Assembly (NCBI GenBank): GCA_050178015.1 | Contig: JBFXGM010000003.1 | Location: forward strand, 124,001 to 188,000 | Direction: 5' to 3' | Length of the DNA stretch: 64,000 nucleotides | Origin: Gaoshiqia sp050178015 | Lineage (GTDB): Bacteria > Bacteroidota > Bacteroidia > Bacteroidales > Prolixibacteraceae | Part shown: positions 1-8,631 of the stretch, one piece after another | How the letters are laid out: each line of letters begins with the position of its first letter | Position numbering within the stretch: position 1 is the stretch's first letter | Notes under the pieces: model-generated | Seen by the model: the letters and a program-made list of their open reading frames with translations, nothing else | The model's database searches: none | What the model was told of the DNA's origin: nothing | Made by a program: the position numbers and the translations under genes

Positions 1-1
1 T

Positions 2-91
2 TTTCTGCCGGTCTGGATTACTGTGATCATTACCGTTATTTGCGGGGCAATCCTGAAAAAAACATGGTGGGACAAATTGCCGGAACGCTAA
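2..91 (+). CDS. C-terminal end of an integral membrane protein (partial)
   Basis: Reading frame 2 is open from the window edge to a TAA at 89-91. It encodes about 29 residues: one hydrophobic stretch (ITVIITVICGAIL) followed by a short basic/tryptophan-rich tail (KKTWW). This is how many secondary transporters, for example sodium:solute symporters, end. Frame 1 is also open, to 108, but gives a polar, less convincing peptide. The family cannot be settled from so little sequence; a sugar or uronate symporter would suit the neighbouring GH67 gene, but that is inference. Confidence 0.45.
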   Translation, partial: FLPVWITVIITVICGAILKKTWWDKLPER

Positions 92-307
92 ACGCAGAAA
101 ACCGGTAGTCCGCACGTGGGCGGATGAATCTCATATGCAAATCATTTTCAGCAACAGCATGTCTTTTTTCATGAATTTTGTAATAAATTCTCTGTTAATT
201 TGTCGAATCTGTAAAAATCGTTCACCGATGAAACAGTTGTTTTGATCGATAATTTTATGGTAAGTCGATTGAATGATTTACTTTTATAGAAATTTTACAA
301 CCACGTT

Positions 308-565
308 ATGAAACTTTTCATACTCTCCTCCTCTATCTTTTATTTGCTGGGTTTAAAGATGACCCACAACATTGAGATGAACCAAAAAATGGACACGGAT
401 ACTGTGCATATCAGCATTCCCGCCGAACAACAACTATTGCAACCAGACGATACCAGCAAGCTTATTTTTGAACCGGGCAAAGATGATAAAGTCCCGCAAC
501 CCGCCAGTGGTTCCAGCCCGCTAACGGCCCCCATGCCTGTCCACCCGATTGATAAAATTGACTAA
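308..565 (+). CDS. Small hypothetical protein, 85 aa, possible exported peptide
   Basis: Unrecognised. The first 20 or so residues are hydrophobic after one lysine (KLFILSSSIFYLLGL) and could be a signal or anchor. The remainder is polar, acidic and proline-rich with no repeat or cysteine. It stands alone between the partial membrane protein and the convergent GH67 gene. There is no clear Shine-Dalgarno sequence and only a poor promoter-like TTTTG...TACTTTT pair upstream. It may be a real small gene or a chance ORF. Confidence 0.35.
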   Translation: MKLFILSSSIFYLLGLKMTHNIEMNQKMDTDTVHISIPAEQQLLQPDDTSKLIFEPGKDDKVPQPASGSSPLTAPMPVHPIDKID

Positions 566-693
566 AAGCCAGCTTTTCTCGCAACAATCACCAATTTCCC
601 TGCCGCGTAAAGACAAACCAACTCTACCCGAAAGAATGCATTCCGGTAACTGATTTCCGATTCCGATATGCCGGGGTTTCAGTTGTGCACAAC

Positions 694-722
694 AAAAAAG
701 CACACCAACAAGTGGTATGCTT
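694..722 (-). terminator. Rho-independent terminator of the GH67 gene
   Basis: On the minus strand this reads as an interrupted hairpin (AAGCAtACCA / TGGTgTGCTT, loop CTTGT) followed by a run of six T. It lies 45 bp past the stop of the alpha-glucuronidase gene. Confidence 0.7.
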
Positions 723-767
723 CCTTCACAAAATCGTTTTATTCCTAATTTTTCTCGCTTTTCCTAA

Positions 768-2918
768 TCAGTTATGGTGCGTCATATCGAATTTGATTTT
801 TTTCAGCTCATCCAGATCGTGTAACGGGCGTTCAAGTTCGAGTGGAATAGGCATTTTCGAAAACGTTTGAAAATACAACAAACAGGCGTCGCGCCACCAA
901 ATGGCTTCAGTAGTTTGTATTTTCAATTTTTGCTGTACATGAGCAAAACGTTCTGCGTCAATTATTCCATTCAGGGCATCCCACTTTTGTTGAAATAAAC
1001 GAGTTTCTTCCACACCAGCATAATAATGATAGCACAATTCTTCCCACAACGTTTTGCCCGATTTCATCCGGTAGTCCCAAGGCAAATGGTGAAACCACAG
1101 CAATAGTTCATCAGGACACGTTTGAAGGTTGTTGTAAAGTTCTTTCACAGGTGAGAAGTATTGTTCGGTTGCCTTGCTGCCGGTTTCGGACCGGTCAAAT
1201 CCAATACCATTTTCCGAGGCTTTGTGAAAGTACGAAGGCAGCCAGTCCTCGCGTGCGCCGGGCACTTCGCACCAAGGTTCGGGACCGTGGTGATGGCTCC
1301 ATCCCATCAGGTGATGCAACCCCAGTGGGGTCATGTAGTTTACTACCGCTTCGCGCGAACGCATCATGATATCGACAACCGGTTGTTCGAACTCAGGTTT
1401 CAGCGTGAAAGTCATTTTCACCCATTCCCGTGCCAGTTCATCCGAGGCCAGTTCATGGTTCCAGGCCAGCCGCCCGTAGGCATACCAGTTGGCCTGGGCA
1501 AACTGATGGCCGCACCAGTTTGTGTCGCGGCCGATATTGGCGACTGCGGATATTGCTGTTCTCTGTGCCGGAAAAAGTGAACCGTCTGTTGATCTTGCCA
1601 CGGTCGATCCTTTCCCTTTCCCCCAGGTGTCGCTTTCAAAACACTCCTTCTGCATGGGTGCCAGGTAGGCCAGGTGATTGGAAAAGCCCAGATATTCCTG
1701 TGTCAGTTGAAATTCGATCATTGCCGGTGTATGTTGCATGGCGCCAAACAAAGGGCTGAACGGCTCCCGCGGCTGAAAATCGACCGGCCCGTTTTTTATC
1801 TGAACGATGACATTCGCGGCAAACTTGCCATCAAAAGGCATAAACTCATTGTATGCTTGCTTGGCCCGGTCGGTATCCGAAGGCGAATATACAAATGCCC
1901 GCCACATTACCACGCCCCCATGTGGCTTAAGCGCTGCGGCCAGCATATTGGCGCCATCGGCATGGGTGCGGCCAAAATCCTGCGGCCCTGGCTGGCCTTC
2001 CGAGTTTGCTTTCACCAGGAAACCACCAAAATCGGGAATCAGCCGATAAATTTCATCGGCTTTATTCTTCCACCATTCAGCAACTTCTGCATTCATTGGG
2101 TCGGCTGTCGGCAATTTGTCAAGCACTACCGGCGACGAAAAGTTCACCGACATATATACCTTTAGGTGATACGGTCGAAGCACGTCGGCCACATTGGCAA
2201 ATTTCCGGATATATTCATCTGTCAAAACCTGTGGCGAAGCGTTTACATTATTTAGTACCGTTCCGTTTATTCCCACCGAGGCATTGGCCCGGGCATAATC
2301 CACATAACGTTGCCGGACCACTTCATCACTTTCCGGGTAATTCCACCAGATGGAATGACCGGCATAGCCTCTCTCCACTGTTCCATTCAGGTTGTCCCAA
2401 TGGTTCAGCAAGCGCAGATCGTATTTGGGCGATTCAACTATTTCGAGCGCATGAACTGGCTGCCCCGTTTGAAGTAAGCGGATCAGTTCAAAAGTACCAT
2501 AAAGTATTCCGGCATCCGTGTTGGCTGTAATCAGAATAGCCGTGCCTTTTCCAACAGGTATGGTCCTTATTAGATAGCCCTCGTCGCCAACAGAGCGCAA
2601 CTCGTTTTGTGTGAAAAATTGACTGACCGATTTATTACTCGCCAAGGACAATATGATACTGCCTTCATCGAATTTGCCAACGGTTTTTATAGAATGGCCA
2701 GTCAGGCCCAGAAACGCTTTTTGCAGTTCATCCGAGGCAACATCCAGCGTTTCGGATTGCCCATATATGGCCAGTGTTTTTAACGCATTGCGATAGTTTG
2801 CAGCCAAATTTTCGGGTAAACTTTCATAACGCAGCCACAATTCCGCCCCATCTTCTGCCATCACCATCAAGGACAGGCAAAACAGGTAACAAAACAGGTA
2901 ATATTTTTTGAACTTCAT
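768..2918 (-). CDS. Alpha-glucuronidase, glycoside hydrolase family 67
   Basis: Predicted to remove (4-O-methyl)-glucuronic acid from the non-reducing end of xylo-oligosaccharides. At 716 aa it has the family's normal length. The GH67 core is clear: VKANSEGQPGP carries the presumed general acid (about residue 306). Downstream, the Asp of GPVDFQP and the Glu of TQEYLG lie 28 residues apart, the same spacing as the D365/E393 catalytic pair of Cellvibrio GlcA67A (from memory). A longer ORF begins at 2972, but the start at 2918 opens directly on a signal peptide (MKFKKYYLFCYLFCLSLMVMA), so I chose it; the protein is then exported. Transcribed alone, divergently from the pectate lyase/SusCD operon, with its own terminator. 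Its presence suggests glucuronoxylan or a related uronate-bearing glycan as substrate. Confidence 0.93.
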   Translation of the reverse strand: MKFKKYYLFCYLFCLSLMVMAEDGAELWLRYESLPENLAANYRNALKTLAIYGQSETLDVASDELQKAFLGLTGHSIKTVGKFDEGSIILSLASNKSVSQFFTQNELRSVGDEGYLIRTIPVGKGTAILITANTDAGILYGTFELIRLLQTGQPVHALEIVESPKYDLRLLNHWDNLNGTVERGYAGHSIWWNYPESDEVVRQRYVDYARANASVGINGTVLNNVNASPQVLTDEYIRKFANVADVLRPYHLKVYMSVNFSSPVVLDKLPTADPMNAEVAEWWKNKADEIYRLIPDFGGFLVKANSEGQPGPQDFGRTHADGANMLAAALKPHGGVVMWRAFVYSPSDTDRAKQAYNEFMPFDGKFAANVIVQIKNGPVDFQPREPFSPLFGAMQHTPAMIEFQLTQEYLGFSNHLAYLAPMQKECFESDTWGKGKGSTVARSTDGSLFPAQRTAISAVANIGRDTNWCGHQFAQANWYAYGRLAWNHELASDELAREWVKMTFTLKPEFEQPVVDIMMRSREAVVNYMTPLGLHHLMGWSHHHGPEPWCEVPGAREDWLPSYFHKASENGIGFDRSETGSKATEQYFSPVKELYNNLQTCPDELLLWFHHLPWDYRMKSGKTLWEELCYHYYAGVEETRLFQQKWDALNGIIDAERFAHVQQKLKIQTTEAIWWRDACLLYFQTFSKMPIPLELERPLHDLDELKKIKFDMTHHN

Positions 2919-2961
2919 AAGATAGAAATATGAATTAGAAATGGTTATAAAATTACGTGAA

Positions 2962-2990
2962 TTGGAGCGCAACAGCCAGTACTATATTTG
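2962..2990 (+). promoter_or_regulatory. Promoter, Bacteroidetes type (TTG-N18-TATATTTG)
   Basis: TTG at 2962-2964 and TATATTTG at 2983-2990 match the -33 (TTTG) and -7 (TAnnTTTG) consensus with an 18-bp spacer. It points towards the pectate lyase operon, about 830 bp away, or could drive a leader RNA. Confidence 0.5.
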
Positions 2991-3393
2991 CAACTAACAC
3001 TATCATTTTTGCATTGCGGTTATCATTATTTCGTCAAGATAAAATCCCTCTTTTACCGGAATCTTCTTTCTCTGAAATAAACGATGAAGCACAAACAAAC
3101 TTAAGTTTAAATGCCACATACAAAATCGTTTAAATGAACTTAACTACAGCCCAAAAAGTCTCAAATTAAGCTATGTTCACAGACGTTTTTTTACTGATTT
3201 AAAAATATTTGGAATCATTCTAAATAACAACCATCTAAAGAGAATATTACTGGTATAAATATCGTACTTATGCGAAAAAAAGCACTAGCGATCAAATCAT
3301 TATACCCATTTAAAAATCATTAACAAATTGATATACTTTCCATTAAAAAAATCCACCACTGACGGGCTCGATTTTGTACAACTGAGAAAATCA

Positions 3394-3424
3394 TTTTGAA
3401 GATATTCGAAATATACTATTTTTG
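3394..3424 (+). promoter_or_regulatory. Promoter for the pectate lyase-SusCD operon
   Basis: TTTTG at 3394-3398 and TATTTTTG at 3417-3424 with an 18-bp spacer form an excellent Bacteroidetes sigma-A promoter. Transcription would begin near 3430, giving a leader of nearly 390 nt before the start chosen for the lyase. Confidence 0.6.
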
Positions 3425-3458
3425 CTGTCCCTAAAAAAACTACTTAACTACTCCAAAA

Positions 3459-3477
3459 GGCTTACAAATCGTAAGCC
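3459..3477 (+). repeat. Leader hairpin GGCTTAC/GTAAGCC
   Basis: A perfect 7-bp inverted repeat with loop AAATC, about 30 nt downstream of the predicted transcription start. It is the first of three inverted repeats in the leader. Confidence 0.5.
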
Positions 3478-3567
3478 CGAAATTTGATTATTTAATCATT
3501 CATAAAAGCAAACTATGACATACGATCAGTACATGCATAACTTTTCAAAGCCCCTTTTTTACCCGGG

Positions 3568-3587
3568 TTCCGTTTGCGCAAACGGAA
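3568..3587. promoter_or_regulatory. Perfect 20-bp palindrome, operator candidate 1
   Basis: TTCCGTTTGCGCAAACGGAA is its own reverse complement. The half site TTCCGT recurs in the palindrome at 3721-3746, so this is probably a protein-binding site, or a hairpin if transcribed. Confidence 0.55.
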
Positions 3588-3720
3588 AAATAATTCTGCA
3601 ATCAATATGGTTGAAGATTAAAAGAAAAATAGTTTTCCTTCCCCTGAACCGATCTTTTTCGAAAGCAAATCCATCGGCTCGCGTAAACATCATTGATTCA
3701 GTCGCTACATTTTTTTTAAA

Positions 3721-3746
3721 TAGTTCCGTTAACGTTGACGGAACTA
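3721..3746. promoter_or_regulatory. Near-perfect 26-bp palindrome, operator candidate 2
   Basis: Arms TAGTTCCGTTAAC and GTTGACGGAACTA match at 12 of 13 positions. Its core TTCCGT-N8-ACGGAA has the same form as the palindrome at 3568-3587. The two cores start 156 bp apart. Confidence 0.55.
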
Positions 3747-3817
3747 ATACGGCACGCTCAATACATCCTGTTGGATTAGGTGCTTTCTTGCAAAGAAATC
3801 AAAATCAAACCCCTTCG

Positions 3818-5227
3818 ATGTTCACAATTAATAAATCAACGCAAATTATAAATCAAACATTAAGCGCAACCAGCAAATTGGGTACACTTTTGTTTTTGGT
3901 GCTGATTTCACTGACCCTTAATGGTCAATCCCTGCCAGCATTTCCCGGTGCCGAAGGCGGAGGTATGTACACCACCGGTGGCAGGGGTGGAAAAGTACTG
4001 TATGTCACCAATCTGAGCGATGATGGCGAAAAAGGTTCGCTGCGGTGGGCAGCCACCCGCAAATACCCACGAATTGTGGTTTTCAAAGTTTCAGGTACCA
4101 TTGAGCTGACGAAAAAACTGTTGATCCGCAGCAACGACCTGACCATTGCCGGACAAACTGCCCCGGGAGACGGAATCACCATCAAAGACTACCCTGTAAA
4201 AATTGATGCTGACAACATCATCATTCGTTATCTGCGGTTTCGCATGGGCGACCAAACCCAGCAGCAAACCGATGCCTTCGAAGGGCAATTCCGAAAAAAC
4301 ATTATCATCGACCATTGCAGCGTGAGCTGGAGCACCGACGAATCTGCCTCATTCTATGGCAATGAAAACTTTACCATGCAGTGGTGCATCCTTTCCGAAA
4401 GTTTAAACCACTCTGTACACGCCAAAGGTAATCACGGGTACGGAGCTATTTGGGGAGGCAAAAATGCCTCGTTCCACCACAACCTGCTCGCCCACCACAA
4501 CAGCCGGAACCCGCGTTTCGATCATCCCGGCATTTACGATTCGGACGAACAAATGAGCGAATACCGCGGCGCCGTTGACTTTTCGAACAACGTTGTTTAC
4601 AACTGGTACAACCATGCCAGCTACGGCGGTGAGGCCGGACAATTCAACATTGTCAACAATTACTACAAGCCAGGCAAACAGTCGAAACGGACTGATCAGT
4701 TTTTTCAGGCCTATGCGGAAGCATACGGATATGGCTCATTCTACATCGCCGGAAATGTGGTGGAAGGAAATCGGGAAATTAACAAAGACAATTCCCGTGG
4801 AATAGATTTAATAGATGATGGTGAGGTAAGCGAAATCCTGGCCCCTGCCCCATTCGCCATTGCCGGGCAACCAAAATACGAGCCGGCCTCTAAAGCATTT
4901 AAACGGGTTTTAAAATACGCTGGAGCATCGGTCGTCCGCGATGAAGTTGACCAACGCATCGTCGGTGAAGTAAAAAGCGGAACTACCACCTATTCGGGCG
5001 GCAAAGAAAACATTGCCGGTATTATCGACAGCCAGCAGGATGTTGGCGGATGGCCGGTGCTGCAAACTGCGCCTGCCCCGCAGGATACCGATGAAGACGG
5101 CATGCCCGATGCCTGGGAGCTGAAAAACAAGCTCGATCCTACTGATCCGGCTGACGGAAATGAAACCCACAGAAGCGGTTATACCAACCTGGAAATTTAT
5201 CTAAACCAATTGGCAAGCAGGAAATAA
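3818..5227 (+). CDS. Secreted pectate lyase-like protein (polysaccharide lyase family 1 type)
   Basis: 469 aa. After a signal peptide (KLGTLLFLVLISLTLNGQS) the mature protein begins with FPGAEGGG and runs through a right-handed beta-helix with a stacked, Asn/His-rich series (IIIDHCSVSWSTDES, HHNLLAHHNSRNPR). This is characteristic of Bacteroidota PL1 proteins that cleave polygalacturonate by beta-elimination. The C-terminus has a calcium-binding-like DTDEDGMPDAWE motif. The ORF is open back to 3515, but ATG 3818 is the last Met before the signal sequence and the upstream part carries operator-like palindromes. First gene of an operon with SusC, SusD and a DUF4957-like lipoprotein, so a pectic polymer is the likely target. 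The exact family or subfamily was not verified. Confidence 0.85.
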   Translation: MFTINKSTQIINQTLSATSKLGTLLFLVLISLTLNGQSLPAFPGAEGGGMYTTGGRGGKVLYVTNLSDDGEKGSLRWAATRKYPRIVVFKVSGTIELTKKLLIRSNDLTIAGQTAPGDGITIKDYPVKIDADNIIIRYLRFRMGDQTQQQTDAFEGQFRKNIIIDHCSVSWSTDESASFYGNENFTMQWCILSESLNHSVHAKGNHGYGAIWGGKNASFHHNLLAHHNSRNPRFDHPGIYDSDEQMSEYRGAVDFSNNVVYNWYNHASYGGEAGQFNIVNNYYKPGKQSKRTDQFFQAYAEAYGYGSFYIAGNVVEGNREINKDNSRGIDLIDDGEVSEILAPAPFAIAGQPKYEPASKAFKRVLKYAGASVVRDEVDQRIVGEVKSGTTTYSGGKENIAGIIDSQQDVGGWPVLQTAPAPQDTDEDGMPDAWELKNKLDPTDPADGNETHRSGYTNLEIYLNQLASRK

Positions 5228-5395
5228 TCAATTCAAAAATAAGAGGAATGAAAATAGAGTGTATGGAAGAAAAACAATCACAAATTAATCAATCATTTAG
5301 TTAATCATTAATCAATTACAAACTAGTCAGTTGAATCACCTAAGCAGATCAGTAATGAGAGATTGATTCCAACTGCATCAATTAAAAATTATCCT

Positions 5396-8300
5396 ATGAA
5401 TAAAAAGCTATTTAGTCTTTTACTGTTGTTCCTGATTTCGTTTGGCGCTTTTGCCCAAACCACACAGGTAACCGGGGTCGTTTACGACGACCAAGGAGAA
5501 ACGCTGCCGGGAGCATCAGTAATTGTAAAAGGCACCACCAACGGCGCCTCTACCGATTTTGACGGCAATTTTGTGCTTACTGTGGCTAACGCAGCCAGCC
5601 AGACCCTGCAAATCAGCAGCATTGGGTTCGAAACAGCCGAATTTTCGCTGGTGCAAAAAACCACCGAAATTGAAATCCACCTGAAAAGTTCCGTGCAGAT
5701 GGTGGAGGAAATTGTAGCCGTAGGTTACGGTACCATGAAAAAGAAAGACCTGACAGGTTCGGTTGCTACGGTGAATGCCGATGCGCTCCGCAATATCCCG
5801 GTAAGCTCGGCCTCGGAGGCCATTACCGGACGTATGGCCGGGGTACAGGTCATCACCACCGAGGGGTCGCCTGATGCTGAAGTGAAAATCCGTGTTCGCG
5901 GCGGCGGTTCTATCTCTCAGGACAACTCGCCCCTGTACATTGTTGACGGTTTTCCGGTAAGCTCGATCAGCAACATTCCCCCCACCGACATTCAGGACAT
6001 TACCGTTCTGAAAGATGCCTCGTCAACCGCCATTTACGGTGCGCGCGGCGCAAACGGGGTTATCCTGATTACCACCAAAGGCGGTAAAGAAGGTAAGATT
6101 AATGTGAATTTCAACTCGTATGTAGGTGTTCGTGAACGCATTAAGTCGTTGCCGGTGCTGAGTCCTTACGAATACGTGATGTACCAGTACGAAGTTGATC
6201 AGTCGTCAACTTTCCAGGGATACTATGGCGTTTACGAAGACCTGGACATTTACAAGTCGGTAAAAGGTACCGACTGGCAAGACAAAGTGTTTGGCCGCAC
6301 AGCCATGCAACAATACTATAACCTCGGTATCAGCGGTGGGTCAAAGGCCAGCACCTACAACCTGAGTTTGACCCGCTCGGACGAAGATGCCATTATGATT
6401 GGCTCGGCTTTTGAGCGCAACAACCTGAACTTTAAGTTGAGAACTGAAATCAGCGACGCTGTTTCGCTGGATTTCAACACCCGTATGTCGCACACGATCA
6501 TTGACGGGGCCGGTACTTCATCCGATCAATCGGGCGCCAACACCAAACTCCGGAACTCGGTAAAATATGCCCCGACACGTGGTTTGCGCGAGTTCAGCCA
6601 GGGCGATTTGGCCGATGACGATATCAACTCTCCCGAGGCAACCAGCTTGCTGTTCGACCCGGTTGAATCAGTCATGGATGAATACAAAAAGCAATTCAGG
6701 CTGAATATGAACTTCAACGCTGCCCTGAACTGGGAAATTTCAAAACCATTGACATTCCGTACCGAATGGGGTTACGCGTTCACCCAAAACCGGACCGACT
6801 ATGTTTGGGGACCGGGGACCGGAACAGCCAAACAATATGCCGGACAGCCGGTTGGCCGTGTTTACAATTACGATGGTGAAAACTGGCGCTTTGCCAACAC
6901 GCTGACATTCGACAAAAAGAAATTCGCCCCCGGGCAGGATATCACCGTAATGATTGGTCAGGAAATGTCGTCCAACTCGGCCAAAAGCATCACCAACGAA
7001 TCGCGGTTTTTTCCGAATGGTATGGCTGCCACCGACGTGCTGGCCATGTTCAACCTCGGTACAGCAATTCCGACTGTTACCAGCATTCCGGCCGATGAAA
7101 ACTTATCGTCTTTCTTCGGACGTGTGAACTACTCGATCAACGACAAGTACCTGATTACCGCTACGATGCGCGCCGATGGTTCCAGCAAGTTTGCCGAAGG
7201 AAACCAATGGGGCTATTTCCCCTCGCTGGCTTTTGCCTGGCGCATGAACGAAGAAGGTTTCCTGGAATCAACTTCGGACTGGTTGTACAATCTGAAATTG
7301 CGTGCCAGCTATGGTTCGTCGGGTAACAACCGTATCAGCAGCGGATTGTGGCGCACCAGCTTCAGCACGTCAAACGAAAACAAGCCCTATTTCCCGAACG
7401 AAAGCGAGGCTGCACAGTTGATCCCGAGTTCATCGTTGGCCAACACCGACCTGAAATGGGAAACCACGCATACCGCCAACTTTGGTCTTGACTACGGCTT
7501 ATTTGACGGACGGATCAGCGGTTCGTTGGATGCCTATTATAACCGCACGGTTGATTTGCTGATCAACCAGCCTGTTCCGGAGAGTACCGGTTTTACTACG
7601 CAGATGATGAACGTGGGGCAAACCTCGAACCGCGGGGTGGAACTGGTGGTTGACGCGATATTGGTTGAGAAGAATGACTTCTCGCTGAATGCTTCGTTCA
7701 ATATCACCTTCAACAAAAACCGGGTGGACAAATTCACGAACGGCGCCGAAAACTTCAAAACATATTCTTCCGGCTGGAACGGATCAGCGGCCCCAACTTC
7801 CGACTACATTGTCCGTCAGGGCGAAGAAGTGGGCCAAATGTACGGATACGTAACAGAAGGCATGTACTCGTTTGATGATTTCACGTTTGACAATGCAACC
7901 AAAACCTGGAAAATTAACGAGGAAGTGGCCAGCAACAGCTCACTGACATCGGCCGGCGCTTATTTTGGCCCTGGCGCGTTGAAATTCAAAGATTTGAATG
8001 GCGACTTCATCATTGACGAAAAAGACAAAACGGTCCTGGGATCGGCCCAGCCTATTCATACTGGTGGGTTCAACATCACGGGACGCTACAAAAACTTCGA
8101 TTTCTCCACCTTCTTTAACTGGTCATACGGAAACGAAGTGTATAATGCCAACAAGCTCGACTACACCGGCTTGCTGTTGTCGCGTAAATACCAGAACCTG
8201 ATTACCGACATGTCGCTGGAAAACCGTTTTACTACGATCAACCCGGCAACCGGCCTGAACATCTACAGCGGCAACAACGCCGACCCGGCGCTGCTGCAAA

Positions 8301-8620
8301 GCCTGAACGAAGGCAAGAGCATGTGGATGCCTTTGCACACCACTACCGCTCTTCATTCGTATGCCATTGAAGATGGTTCGTTCCTGCGTTTAAACAACGT
8401 TACCCTTGGTTATACCCTGCCACTGAGCTGGAATGCCGGCGAAAACAAAGGCAGTCTGCGCTTCTACTTCACCGGGTACAACCTGGCCATCTGGACCAAC
8501 TACACCGGTTTCGACCCCGAAGTAGATACCCGCAGGAGCACTCCACTGACCCCGTCGGTTGACTATTCAGCGTATCCGCGCAGCCGTCAGTATGTTTTTG
8601 GTGTTAACTTATCATTCTAA
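5396..8620 (+). CDS. SusC/RagA-type TonB-dependent outer-membrane transporter
   Basis: 1074 aa. It imports oligosaccharides through the outer membrane, energised by TonB, with its SusD partner as lid. Order: signal peptide (LLLLFLISFGAFAQ), CarboxypepD-regulatory-like beta-sandwich (about 23-105, VYDDQGETLPGASVIVKGT), plug domain (about 110-230; VGYGTMKKKDLTGSV, PLYIVDGFPV, STAIYGARGANGVILITTK), then a 22-strand-type barrel ending in a terminal Phe (FGVNLSF). ATG 5396 was chosen over 5363 because it starts exactly at the signal peptide. It lies 169 bp after the lyase across an AT-rich gap of aatcaat-like repeats, and 11 bp before susD. Confidence 0.96.
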   Translation: MNKKLFSLLLLFLISFGAFAQTTQVTGVVYDDQGETLPGASVIVKGTTNGASTDFDGNFVLTVANAASQTLQISSIGFETAEFSLVQKTTEIEIHLKSSVQMVEEIVAVGYGTMKKKDLTGSVATVNADALRNIPVSSASEAITGRMAGVQVITTEGSPDAEVKIRVRGGGSISQDNSPLYIVDGFPVSSISNIPPTDIQDITVLKDASSTAIYGARGANGVILITTKGGKEGKINVNFNSYVGVRERIKSLPVLSPYEYVMYQYEVDQSSTFQGYYGVYEDLDIYKSVKGTDWQDKVFGRTAMQQYYNLGISGGSKASTYNLSLTRSDEDAIMIGSAFERNNLNFKLRTEISDAVSLDFNTRMSHTIIDGAGTSSDQSGANTKLRNSVKYAPTRGLREFSQGDLADDDINSPEATSLLFDPVESVMDEYKKQFRLNMNFNAALNWEISKPLTFRTEWGYAFTQNRTDYVWGPGTGTAKQYAGQPVGRVYNYDGENWRFANTLTFDKKKFAPGQDITVMIGQEMSSNSAKSITNESRFFPNGMAATDVLAMFNLGTAIPTVTSIPADENLSSFFGRVNYSINDKYLITATMRADGSSKFAEGNQWGYFPSLAFAWRMNEEGFLESTSDWLYNLKLRASYGSSGNNRISSGLWRTSFSTSNENKPYFPNESEAAQLIPSSSLANTDLKWETTHTANFGLDYGLFDGRISGSLDAYYNRTVDLLINQPVPESTGFTTQMMNVGQTSNRGVELVVDAILVEKNDFSLNASFNITFNKNRVDKFTNGAENFKTYSSGWNGSAAPTSDYIVRQGEEVGQMYGYVTEGMYSFDDFTFDNATKTWKINEEVASNSSLTSAGAYFGPGALKFKDLNGDFIIDEKDKTVLGSAQPIHTGGFNITGRYKNFDFSTFFNWSYGNEVYNANKLDYTGLLLSRKYQNLITDMSLENRFTTINPATGLNIYSGNNADPALLQSLNEGKSMWMPLHTTTALHSYAIEDGSFLRLNNVTLGYTLPLSWNAGENKGSLRFYFTGYNLAIWTNYTGFDPEVDTRRSTPLTPSVDYSAYPRSRQYVFGVNLSF

Positions 8621-8631
8621 TTTCAAGCACA

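Larger units (their letters stand above)
2919..3817. other. Divergent intergenic region and structured leader
   Basis: About 0.9 kb separates the GH67 start from the pectate lyase signal peptide. It is AT-rich and holds two good plus-strand promoter matches (2962-2990 and 3394-3424), then three inverted repeats downstream of the second (3459-3477, 3568-3587, 3721-3746). An ORF runs from 3515 in frame with the pectate lyase, but its first 101 residues look like no protein domain and the three-hairpin layout suggests leader RNA or operators. No regulator gene lies in this region. Confidence 0.6.

Noticed and set aside
3515..3817. First 101 codons of the pectate lyase ORF as part of the protein
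   Set aside because: They precede a complete signal peptide, look like no domain and contain two operator-like palindromes, so they are treated as leader.
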